A stretch of 64,000 bases of DNA from Adiantum capillus-veneris (lineage: Eukaryota; Streptophyta; Polypodiopsida; Polypodiales; Pteridaceae). Both the position numbers and the translations under genes were made by a program. Under the pieces are notes generated by a model. That model searched no databases. It was not told the DNA's origin and saw only the letters and a program-made list of their open reading frames with translations. The DNA is taken from positions 95,315,247-95,379,246 of the forward strand of contig CM043954.1 in assembly GCA_014529385.2 (NCBI GenBank), in the 5' to 3' direction. Shown here piece after piece: positions 48,020-58,185 of the stretch; positions within the stretch are counted from its first letter, which is position 1; each line of letters opens with the position of its first letter.

Positions 48020-48656
48020 ACGTGTTCAACCTTGCAAAACTCAAGGGATACTTGGACATTGGAAAGCATAGTCCTATAGTAGTTGATAGGTGGCAGTGGG
48101 TATTCCAACTAGGTCCAAACTATGCTCTAATATAGCAAAGAGGCTTTGGTTTCAAGGTCCACCACTTGTCCAACCTTACTTCGATTAAAGAAATGAGGGG
48201 CTACGTAAACATTGGCAAGCAAGGTAGCAAGGTCCTAAGTTATTTCACCTTGGATATTGGGCATTATAACTAGGTCCACCACTTGTCCAAGATATGATCT
48301 GATATAGAAAGGGGATTTTCATTTCAATATCCACCACGTGTTCAAACTTGCAAAACTCAAGGGATACTTGGACATTGGAAAGCATAGTCCTATAGTAGTT
48401 GATAGGTGGAAGTGGGTATTACAACTAGGTCCACCACTTGTCCAACCTATGCTCTAATATAGCAAGGATGCTTTGGTTTCAAGATACACCATAATTTCCA
48501 ACCTTGCTTCCATTAATATAGCAAGGAGGATTTGGTCTCAAGGTTCACCACTTGTCCAACCTATGCAAACCTTTTTCATGTTGTAGCATGATTTTTTGTT
48601 TGAAGAGTATTTTTCTATAACTATGGATTTAACAATGTAATCTTTTTCACTTACAG

Positions 48657-51600
48657 GATGGAATTCGAATCTAGGGAGAAAGTACATATGATACTTGAAA
48701 ATGAAATTGTTGGTATTGGTTGTGTGTGTAGAACAGATCCAGATTCCACTTGTTGTGGTACAAAGATAGGGCAAGAAAATGTCTCCATACTAGTGGAGGA
48801 ATGCTTGAAGTATGTAGTCCTACCTTTTCCTACAATGGATACTTCATCTCTCCAAGGCTCATTATGGAGTGTTGTTCGATGGTCAAAGATTCTTTTACGA
48901 TCTTTTATATTAAATGGGAACTTAATTGATCCACAGGAAAGCTACAATGGTGATGAAGAACATGATCATTCTGATCCTCTAGTTACAGATGCAATACCTA
49001 TGACAAGCCCAGAATTTGAAGAAGTGATTCGAGAGTCTTGGATAAATCAGAGGGTCCTTTTAAAAGATGACACAATGATGCAAACCATGAATGAAGGGAC
49101 CATCTTATATGTATTTCCACAGGATTATGTCAACTTTCAGGAACTTGGTCATGATTGTGTGGGTGTGGGTATTGAAAGAGAAAATGCAAGCATTGATGAT
49201 GTGGTTGAAGTGGGTAGCATCACTTTGCTAAAGTGGCCCATCAAGCAGACAACAATGTTGAATGGGAGCCCATTACAACGCTTTGTTCCTATTGATGGCG
49301 GCATGCATGCTACATATGAGGATGTATCTAATGATGAAAATGTTGGAAAAAAACTTGATGGGAGTAATGTTGTCCAATTGTCAAGGAAGAGACGATACAC
49401 TTTCATGAACAGGACTCAAAAATCAAAAGCAGCACCACCTTCCACTTTTTACCATTAAACAAATCAATTCAAAGGGTATCATGCATTGATTGTTGTGCAC
49501 AAAAATGTTGCCAGTTTACAGATCGTGATATGGTGACAAGGTTATGACAAAATTTTTGGGGAGAGTCTCAAAAATCACGCACTAATTATGTTTATGATGT
49601 TCTTTCTATATGTTATCAGAAAGATGAGAAGTCACGATACCAATTCAGGCTAAATGTCTCTATTGTTTGTTGTAGAGCATGGTATGAGTTGCATGGAATA
49701 CCAAAGATATCATTTTATCGATACAAGGAGAACTTTGAAAATGGTGTGCGTCAATATGTACATGGGAACACATGTACATTGAGAAGGGGACTCAACATAA
49801 TAGTCTAGCAAGAGCACTACTGAATGAGTTTGTGGAAAACAACTCTGAGAAGATGCCACATAGAAGTAGAACACTGCTAGATGGCTCAAGAGAGACTCAA
49901 TTGGTGATTCCATCAACATACAAACAAGTGGATATTTTATGTGAAATCAACACGACACTTGACCAAATGGGCTATGAGAAGAAGCTATCCCAATCTTCTT
50001 TTGGTAGAATTTGGAACAAAGAGTACCCACATGTCACTTTAACAAAGACGAGTGAGTTCTCTAAGTGCAATATTTGTAGCTCAATCAAGGCAAGGTTAGA
50101 AGCTAAACCTTCTCTTGAAGAGAGAGCTCTTCTCTTGAGGGAGAGAGAAGTTCACATGGCACAACAAAAGAGTTGCAGAATCCTATATTATGCATGGCGC
50201 ACATATTCAAAAACTCAACCACAAAAATATGTATGCATAATCCATGATAAGATGGATCAAAAGAAGACTGCCATTCCTAGATTACGCATTGTTCCTAAGG
50301 GTGTGGATTCAGGATATAATCTGCAGGTGGCATTGATTGGCATGATCACTCATGGACATGGAGAAGGTCATTTGAGACACTTTGTCTTGAATGGTTTGTG
50401 GCCAACTGATCCAAATCTTACAATTGGCTCAATTGCTAATTGTTTACATAACCTAGAGAGGATAGATAAGCATCCTCTTGGTGATCTAGTAACAAATGGA
50501 CTTCCAAAGAGCAATATTTCACTACTACATGCTTTGAACTCAAGGGATGCTTTGGACTACCATAACTTGAGTGATGGAAAAGAGCCCATTGTGTAGCCAT
50601 CAGAAATCGCAGAAGAGGAATTGGGGTCAACATTTCGCAGGTTGCCAGAGAACTTGTTGCTACAATTGGATAATTGTGCAGGGGAAACAAAAATCGATAC
50701 TTATTTGCCTATTTGTCAATGCTTGTTGCAAGGGGTGTTTTCAAAACCATCCAGCTAGGATTTTTAATGGTTGGGCATACACATGAGGACATAGACGCCA
50801 TGTTTAGTAGGTTTTCAGAGAAGTTGAGAGTTACACAAACCTATACTTTGCCACATTTGATGGATACATTACGAAACAGCTCATCTTCATCTCCAGCTCC
50901 ATTTTTTATCACAAAGATCCCCGATTTCAAGCAATATTGTGATGGCTATCTTTGTGATGGACAAGACATACTTGTTGGACATTCCAAACCGCTTCAGTTC
51001 AGGTTCTTTATGCAGGATGAGACACCAATGATGCAATATAAGGCACATGTAGGTGTATCAAGTTGGAGTGGAAGTATTCGCCTTTGGAAAACATACACAG
51101 AAGGCAAGCCAATGTTACCACATGGAGATCCACCTCTAGTACCAATGGCGGAGTATGTCAAGGCCCACGAAGAAGTCATTTTGGGGCTAAAGAACTATAT
51201 AAAATTTTGGAAAAATTTAGGGAATGGTTCAGGTATTCCGCGATATTATAGACCCGTGATAGATTATTGGAGTAAGGTAGTTGAAGAGATTGGAAAAGCA
51301 ATCATATCAGAGGGAGTCTTGTATGAAATGTTTTGGCCAAAAACTCAAGAATATTCTCACCTACAAAGTACTACAATGAATTTGCAACAAGGAGCAAAAA
51401 GATTCCTAGGCCTTGAAGAGTTGAACGATCATTTTTGTGGGCCTCAACGAGATAGGCCAAGGGAAGAGTTTGAACCTATGTCTGATGTGCACCAAGGTGA
51501 CTTTCTTATGCTTGTTCCGAGTGGCACAGAAATCTATCCAGTGTGGCTTGCAATGGCTTTATCTGACATTGATAATGAGCCTACATTACCAAACTACAGA

Positions 51601-51885
51601 AAACTCTTGATTCAATATTGGGCACCTTGCACGAGAAAAAGTGGGATGACAGATACTCAAGCTTACAGTAATTGTTGGAAGGGTTATTGGGCTGTCAACT
51701 ATAAGGACCCACAAGTGTGGGAAACTGTAGATGCAATTGTTTGGTCCTGGAGACCCAACAAAGAAGGACCATTTTCTAGAATAAAGATTCCAGAAAGGCA
51801 TGCTCTAAAATCCAAAGAAGGCCTCACTCGTGCACATCAACCACACTTGGATCAAAGTTTAGACATGGTGTCAAATGTGGAGTAG
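48657..51885 (+). pseudogene. DUF8039/DUF7869-type transposase of the giant element
   Basis: Starts after acceptor TTACAG (48655-48656). Segment 1 (48658-49455) contains VGIGCVCRTDPDSTC and LVEECLKYVVLPFPTM...VVRWSKILL, like the DUF8039 module of plant transposons. Segment 2 (~49440-49775, shifted) has CIDCCAQKCC and YRFLNVSI-type words. Segment 3 (49772-50596) has FSKCNICSSIKARLE and YVCIIHDKMDQKKTAIPRLR. Segment 4 has LLLQLDNCAGE, then VGHTHEDIDAMFSRFSEKLR, the DUF7869 hallmark. Acidic residues in HDKMD, QLD and HEDID may be the DDE-like set, which is inference. There are frameshifts at about 49440, 49765 and 50685 and a TAG at 50594-50596. The last segment is open for 403 codons. It is the only transposase-like gene inside the 32-kb element. 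Confidence 0.7.
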
Positions 51886-52164
51886 AATTATGTGGAACTT
51901 CTATTGTGACTATACTAATCAATTTTGTAAACAAAATATTTTTTGTATCTTCCTTTGTTTTATGTAATTCGTAGTTATTATTCAAATCCATGTGTTGTAC
52001 ATCCTCTTGACTTTTGGTGTTAATCAACACCACAATCCTATGAGATTTTCACTTTATTTACTAACCACACACCTCAATTTTTCCCACTTTAAGTGGAAAA
52101 TTCCCAAATTACATGAATTTAGTCGATTTGGAGATTACCATAATGTGAGATTTTTACCAAAATG
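51886..52164. other. Right subterminal region of the giant element
   Basis: AT-rich with no coding and no motif copies. It contains the complement of AAAGTGGGAA (around 52082-52090), shared with the left end, and an inverted CCACTTTAAGTGG. Confidence 0.5.
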
Positions 52165-52178
52165 CCTAATATGGTCTT
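52165..52178 (-). repeat. Right terminal inverted repeat of the giant element
   Basis: CCTAATATGGTCTT, exact complement of the left end, followed by GAGG. Confidence 0.75.
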
Positions 52179-52345
52179 GAGGGCTTGTAGGTCCAGGTGT
52201 TTGGAGTTTGAATTGAGCTTGTGGGTAGTATTTTTATTGAGTTCTTGAGTGGTGGTGTGTGTGGGTTGGAATTTAAGTACATTCCTTGTGTGGTGTTGAG
52301 TTGTTTGGGTGTGTGAGTGGCGCACAACATCTTTTGCTCCATCGT
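52179..52345 (+). mobile_element. Family-A leader, second copy
   Basis: GGGCTTGTAGG, TTTGAATTGAGCTTGTGGG and CATCTTTTGCTCCATC match the leader just after the upstream family-A LTR (11056-11230). Homology ends near 52345. Confidence 0.85.
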
Positions 52346-52553
52346 TTGTAAATGACATAGTGCGAAGCACCATCGTCTACCAAGTTTCTCACCTGGTGAC
52401 CTTCGGTAAACCCATGCATGCACACAATCTTGTGTGAACCAAAGGTCGGCTCCCACATTGAGGCTGTAATACAACACTCATGCAGCACTTTGGTGTGTGT
52501 TACTTCCACATTGGAAAAGCGAGAAGAGGACTAGCAAGTGGGTGAAAGCATGT
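52340..52553 (-). pseudogene. Gypsy retropepsin fragment
   Basis: Minus strand: MWEPTFGSHKIVCMHGFTEG, then VRNLVDDGASHYVIYKRW. The VDDGASH word corresponds to the D-(S/D)-G-A active site of plant gypsy proteases. It is truncated on both sides and abuts the family-A leader, so two retroelement pieces are joined here. Confidence 0.55.
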
Positions 52554-53066
52554 TAACGTGTCGCACTTTTTGCGCTAGTTAACATATGCCAACAAGCACA
52601 TCTTGTAAGCATAACACATGGATAGGACAGTCATGTTTTTTCAAGTGTGTGGGCCACCATCATGAACCATACAAAGTGTATACTTGGACTTTGAAAAAAT
52701 GAATAGTAATATTTTTAAAATCTCTAACAGTTAAGCTCAGTTGTTACATTGAGGTAGTGGTGTAGTCATGAAGCATGGAGGGAAGCACGGGGCAGGGGCC
52801 ACAAGTCATAGAGAGGGAGGAAAGCGATTGCGACTGAAAGCAGGTCTGCAATTAGAGGCCAACAACAGTCAGCCCAAGTGGAGGATAGCTCAACACTGGA
52901 GCCATCCACCTCCGACAACAATCTTGACAGTACTCCACCGAGAAGGAATTCAAGGAGCAAAGGTTCTGTTGCTTCTCCTCGACCCTGCAAAATATTGAAG
53001 GCTTCTAATTCCCAAGGATTCCCAATGTCAGAGTACATGCATGTAGGGAAGGGGAAGCAAGACTCA

Positions 53067-53108
<42 letters not shown>

Positions 53109-53500
53109 ATGAGGGGGGCACATTTGGAAGTTGTAAGTCAAGCAAAGCATGACACATTTCTCCAACATGCCCCGACTTCTAATCTGTTAATGAATCCTAT
53201 CACCTATGAGAAAATTGTGTTGCTAAGCATATGCTAAAATCAACACAAAGAACTATGCATTCAGCTTATATGCTTGTTTTTGCAGTAGCCCCTGGATCCA
53301 ATCTAGTTGTGGATTCTCTCACACTGATCAGGTGTTGGTGCATTGCCTTAGGCATTCAAGGTGCATGCTTAGATGATTGCATCTAAGGAGAGCCCGTGCA
53401 ATTGCCTGTGTAGAAATTACTTGACAGCCCTATTCTAGTGGGGTTCTGTAAGGTTTTAATCTTATAATCTTGTGTGGTGTGCAATCCAATGGAAAGCTCC
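52554..53500 (+). other. Possible upstream exon of domain II, with CT repeat
   Basis: A frame through 52840-53060 gives a Ser/Pro/Lys-rich stretch (TPPRRNSRSKGSVASPRPCK) that resembles a disordered, nuclear-targeted N-terminus. It then runs into a (TC)n repeat at 53070-53106. It could be the start of the FCP1-like gene downstream. No domain is recognisable and a TAG lies upstream in frame. The rest shows nothing. Confidence 0.3.
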
Positions 53501-53514
53501 CAAGCTAAACATCC

Positions 53515-54800
53515 CACTACAGTACACTAGCCCTGTGTATGCTAGTTAGCATAGAGGTATGCTAGTTAGCATATTGTGTATGCTAATAAGCATACCTTCT
53601 ATGCTAGTTAACAAACTATGCATGCTAACTAGCATAGAGAGTTTCCCAATTAGAAAAAAAATTGATAATCAGCATATTAAATATGCTAATTAGAGCACAA
53701 TGTACTAACTAGCAAACAAGGATACTAACTAGCATAGAGAGTTTCCCAATTAGAAAAAAAAATGATAATCAGCATATTAAATATGCTAATTAGAGCACAA
53801 TGTACTAACTAGCAAACAAAGATACTAATTAGCATGTTAAATATTCTAATTAGCATACCTTTTATGCTAATTAGAACACTGTGTATAATGGCTACCAATG
53901 CAAGTATGCTAATTAGAAAAAAGGTATGCTAATTAGCATGCATAAGCATACCTTTTTTTATAGTTATCATACTTGCATGCTATCCATCATACACAATGTT
54001 CTAATTAGCATATTAAATATGCTAATTAACATAGCATGTTTGCTAGTTAGCACACAGAGTGTGCTAACTAGCTAACAAGGTATGCTAATTAGCATATTTT
54101 TTATGCTAGTTAGAAAATTGTGTATGGTGGCTAGCATGCAAGTATGATAACTAGAAAATAAGATATGATAATTAGCATACTCATTATGCTAACTAGCATA
54201 CCTTATATGCTAGCTACCATTCGGTGCATGCTAACAAGAATTCAAAGTTTAGTTAGCATACCTTCTTTGCTAGCTAGCATAATGTGTTTGCTTGTTAGCA
54301 TACCTCTATGCTAGTTAGCATACATTTTGAGCTAGCTAGCATAATGTGTATGCTAGTTAGCATACCTCTTTGCTAGTTATCGTAATGTGTATTTTAGTTA
54401 GCATGCACAACATGCTTACCAGCAAAGATGGTATGCTAATTAGTAGAGACGTTATGTTAATTAGCATAACTTATCCTCTAGTTAGCATACCATCTATGCT
54501 AGCATACATGGTATGCTAATTAGCATACCATGTATGCTAATTAACATAGAATGTATGCTAATTATCACACCATCAATAATAATAAGCATACAATTAGCAT
54601 ACACACAATTTTTCCTATAAACATTTTATGTATGCTAATTAGCATACATTCTCTGCTAGTTAGCATACACACTATATTCACACTTCCTTGTTAATTAGCA
54701 TATTTTGTATGCTAGTTAGCATATTGATCATGGTGGTTAGCACACTTTGTATACTAGTTAGCATAGTTAGCATAAACATTATGAATGTCTACAGGATATA
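53515..54800. repeat. TATGCTAATTAGCATA palindrome array, block 1
   Basis: Dozens of copies and variants of the 16-bp palindrome (also TATGCTAGTTAGCATA and half sites TTAGCATA). Part is a tandem ~105-bp unit (the stretch around 53630-53735 recurs at 53735-53840). Confidence 0.95.
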
Positions 54801-54859
54801 GATGCCTACCATACATGGAATGCTCCTTGTCACACTATGCATACAAGCAATCATAATGG

Positions 54860-56704
54860 TGTCGACGATGAAAATTAACGGGTGAATGTAATACACATGT
54901 ATCAATGATGTAGGATGCAAACCTGACAAGACGCCTACCAATCAAAGGAAACAAGAGAAGCTCTGTAATGATGAATCTGATGAGCTGGATAAACAGCATG
55001 AAAGGGCAGATGTAATGCCACAGCATGCGAAAGCGCACAAAGCTGTTGCAGATGTTAAAGAAACAGATGATGATGATGAATATTTTATCATGATTACTAA
55101 TCCCAAACCCAAGCCCCCTACAGATGATCAAACAAGTGTCTCAAAGGAAACAATTAGGAGGTGCAAGAGGAAGGTAGGAGTGCTTAAGAGGAAGGTTTCA
55201 AGACTGATAGTGGGCTGACTGTGCAAGATGCTGGTGATGACAGCCCCCTGCAGGGTTTTGTAAAACAAAGTGAAATTAAAGAGAAAGGGTGGCTTGGAAC
55301 AGATTCTGGAAGAACCTGGGGACGAGAAATGTGTTGCCCCTGTCTGAGCACCTTGGATGACGTAAACGAACGCAGCAGAGGTGAAAAGAAAGCCATTTGC
55401 CCACGTGCTTGCAAGAAATTATGCTGAATCTGTTCCTTGTTGTGTCCAAGTTATGTAGTGTTAGCAAGCTCCACACCCTGTGGCATGTATCTTTCTGGAT
55501 ATTTATAATGGAGAAACTCTTTTCAATATTATTTTACTCTGCAACAGTTCAATAGTTTTTGCTTCTCCTTTATGATGTCTTTATTTTATACTATTTTCGT
55601 GTCACAAGACAAGAGAAACTTCAGCTAGTTGCCCTGCATGATTTGAATTTTGTCATTGCATGCAAAACCATACAAAACTGGCGTATTGCCAAGGCTAGAC
55701 AACTACAAAAACAAAAGGCCGAGATTGAGAAGCGCTTGGCTAGCTATCTTAAATTCTTAACAAAAATCAATGAGTACTTCAATTATGTTCATCCCTCAGG
55801 GGAAGTTATTTTTGCTAAGTGGTATGCACTGCTAGACCCAATATGCGTGCCAAAGACGTTTCCAGATGATGGGTGTGCTTTGGTTCTTGATTTAAATGGC
55901 CTGCTTGTTCAAGTTGTAGAGCCAATGTCCGGTGGCATTCCCCCTAAACATGCAGGGGAAATGATAAAGTACAATGTGCAAGATAGGAGGTAGGTATTTT
56001 GTTGCAGAGACAGTCACAAATTTTTGGATTCGTGCCTCCGATTTTTCCATGTGTATATATGGAGCGCCAGCATGGCACCTAAAGTGAATGCAATATTAGA
56101 AACAGTATTCAAAGAGCAGCGGGCTAAGGTGAGAGGTGTTTTTTCACAGAATCATTGTAGTGGCCAGCCTTGGCAGATATATAATAATCCTGTATTCTTG
56201 AAGGATTTGAGATTGTTTTGGAAGCACTACAACTTTGGGCCCCAAAACAGTCTCATTATTGACGATAGTATATACAAAGTGTGCCAAAACTCTGAGGGAA
56301 GTTGGCTTGTTACGCCTAAGATAGAGGACCAGATCAAAGAATAGCGGCAAAACTTCTTGATAGATACTTTGAGAAGCTGGCTATTCCTATGGCTGCAATC
56401 AGAGGATCGTGCAGCGTATACAACTGAAAATGCGTTTGATACTGCCCCAGATTTGTTTTCACAACAAGTGATCAAGAAGCTGGAATGAGAAATGCATCGG
56501 CACAATGAGGCCTAGCGTAATGAAGCCTTGCGTATGAGACAAAGGGAGGCTGATGAAGAAGCTGAAACACATAAGAGAGAGAGAGAGAGGCTACAACGGG
56601 AAAAATTAGAGAAGCAGCATCAAGAAGAAGAAGAAAAAAAGTTACAAGAACCAAAAGCTGAGCAAGAAGAAGAAAGAGAGCAAGAAAGCATACATATTAT
56701 ATAG
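54860..56704 (+). pseudogene. FCP1/NIF-like phosphatase domain protein, copy 3 (domain II)
   Basis: N-terminal part (54860-55440) is acidic and basic with ADVKETDDDDEYFIM; a frameshift lies near 55205, then FVKQSEIKEKGWLG. After acceptor TCACAAG (55607) comes RQEKLQLVALHDLNFVIACK, followed by CALVLDLNGLLVQVVEP (motif I, DLNG), FFHVYIWSASMAPKVN (motif II) and NSLIIDDSIYKVCQN (motif IV). The C-terminus is a coiled coil, very rich in Glu, Lys and Arg (EEETHKRERE...QEEEEKK). In-frame TAG at 55991, 56342 and 56513 and TGA at 56486 interrupt it; the TAGs fit former Gln. The HAD residues are better preserved than in copy 1. It lies between two palindrome blocks. Confidence 0.65.
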
Positions 56705-56724
56705 AAAGCTGCCATCCCTTCTTG

Positions 56725-57775
56725 AAACCAGCATACATTATGCTAATTAGCATACATGCTATGCTTATTAGCATACACAATATACAGAGAATTGTTATCT
56801 CTTCTCCTTAAAACCAGCAAAGGTATGCTAATTAGCATACCTTCAGTTGGCATACTATACATTTTTGTTTGTGCTAGCTTCCACTCTGTATAGTATGCTA
56901 ATTAGCATACACAGTATACAAAAAGCTACCATCTCTTCTCCTTGAAACTAGCAAAACTATGCTAGTTAGCATATTGTTCATGCCAGTTAACTATGCTAAT
57001 TAGCATGCCCACATAATGCCAATTGGCATAAACAATATGCTAATTAGCATAGGATGTAGAGACCTGTCATCTCTTCTCCTTGAAACTAGCAAAGATATTC
57101 TTATTAGCATACTGTGCATTTTTGTTTGTGCTAACTTTCACTCATAGCATAGTATGCTAATTAGAACACACAATATACAGAAAGCTGTCATCTCTTCTCC
57201 TTAAAACCAGCAAAGGTATGCTAATTAGCATATTGTCTATGCCAACTGGCATAAACAGTATGCTAATTTGAATACACAGTGAACTGAAAGCTTCCATCTC
57301 TTCTCCTTGAAACCAGCAAAGGTATGCTAATTAGCATACACAGGATACACAAAGCTGCCATCTCTTCTCCCTTAAACCAGCAAGGGTATGCTAATTAGCA
57401 TATTGTTTATGCCAGTTGGCATAAACAATATGTTAATTATCATTCCACTCACAACATAATATACTAATCAACATGCACAATATATAGAAAGTTGACATCT
57501 CTTCTCCTTGAAAACCAGCAAAGTTATGCTAATTAGCATACTGTTTATGCTAACTAGCATAAATAAGTTTACGCTAATCAGCATAAACAGTATGCTAATT
57601 AGCATTATCATACACAGTATACAGGAAGCTGCCATCTCTTCTCCTTGAAAACCAGCAAAAGGTATGCTAATTATAACATTGTTTATGCTAACTAGCATAA
57701 ACACTATGCTAATTAGCATACCATTTATGCTAACTAGCATACCCACAGAACACAAATATCATACCTTCTTATTAT
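56725..57775. repeat. Palindrome array, block 2
   Basis: TATGCTAATTAGCATA copies arranged in a larger unit marked by CCATCTCTTCTCCTTGAAAC, with spacing mostly between 64 and 144 bp, plus TATGCC-AATTGGCATA variants. Confidence 0.95.
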
Positions 57776-58185
57776 CATATTGTGCAAGCCACTGGCCTTC
57801 TTTGTACACATCTTTCCAAACAGCGATGCCTTTCTTATAAGTTGGGTGTGCCTTCTTTTACAGTTTCCATTTATATTTGTGGGCTACCTGCCCAAACCAT
57901 ATGGAGTCCTATTGTAAAAGGTGTAAATTGTAAGACACCAAAGGAGGTGGATTTTGAGCTTGTTTGATCACCTCTCTAGAGTTCTACATTTTCTTGATGA
58001 TCTCAGATCCTATATGTTTAATGAGATAGGTTGTACAAATGATCTCTCTTAAACTGAGACCCCTCTGTGATAGACACCAAAGCCATGTATACACAAAGCA
58101 CACAAGAGACACAAGATACCCAAGTTTTTTATAAAACTACATTATCTCTAAGCAACAAGTATATTGAAGATGCAGTGATTACAAC
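57776..58185. other. Spacer downstream of transposase II
   Basis: No motif copies and no convincing coding. It probably contains the 3' UTR of the minus-strand transposase gene. Confidence 0.4.

Larger units (their letters stand above)
42230..48560 (-). repeat. Second higher-order motif array, ~316-bp unit
   Basis: Reverse-orientation motif copies in a unit marked by CA(A/G)(A/G)ACTCAAGGGATACTTGG at 43291, 43607, 48041 and 48352. The spacings are 316 and 311 bp, and 321 bp across the retrotransposon insertion after it is subtracted. The array is interrupted by the gag-only element at 43911-48019. Confidence 0.85.
20027..52178. mobile_element. Giant DNA transposon candidate (32 kb)
   Basis: Left end AAGACCATATTAGG (20027-20040) is matched perfectly in inverse by CCTAATATGGTCTT (52165-52178). 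Flanks are AAGG (20023-20026) and GAGG (52179-52182). In the undisturbed family-A leader at ~11060 the corresponding words are contiguous (CCAAGGGCTTGTAGG), so the flanks join as an empty site with one AAGG copy. Inside lie two FCP1-like genes, a ParB/methyltransferase/SET gene, a DUF7869-type transposase, and arrays of one 20-bp motif confined to this interval. A subterminal AAAGTGGGAAAA word occurs near both ends (20042-20053 and the complement near 52085). Seen directly: the inverted repeat, target-site fit and repeats. Inferred: that it moved as one unit. Confidence 0.75.

Noticed and set aside
44030-48071. Small frames repeated at 44.0-45.0 and 47.1-48.1 kb
   Set aside because: They occur in the two LTRs of the gag-only element and reflect the duplication, not genes.
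20280-48560. CRISPR-like array from the regularly recurring 20-bp motif
   Set aside because: Spacing is irregular, the spacers are themselves repeated, orientation switches, and the context is eukaryotic.
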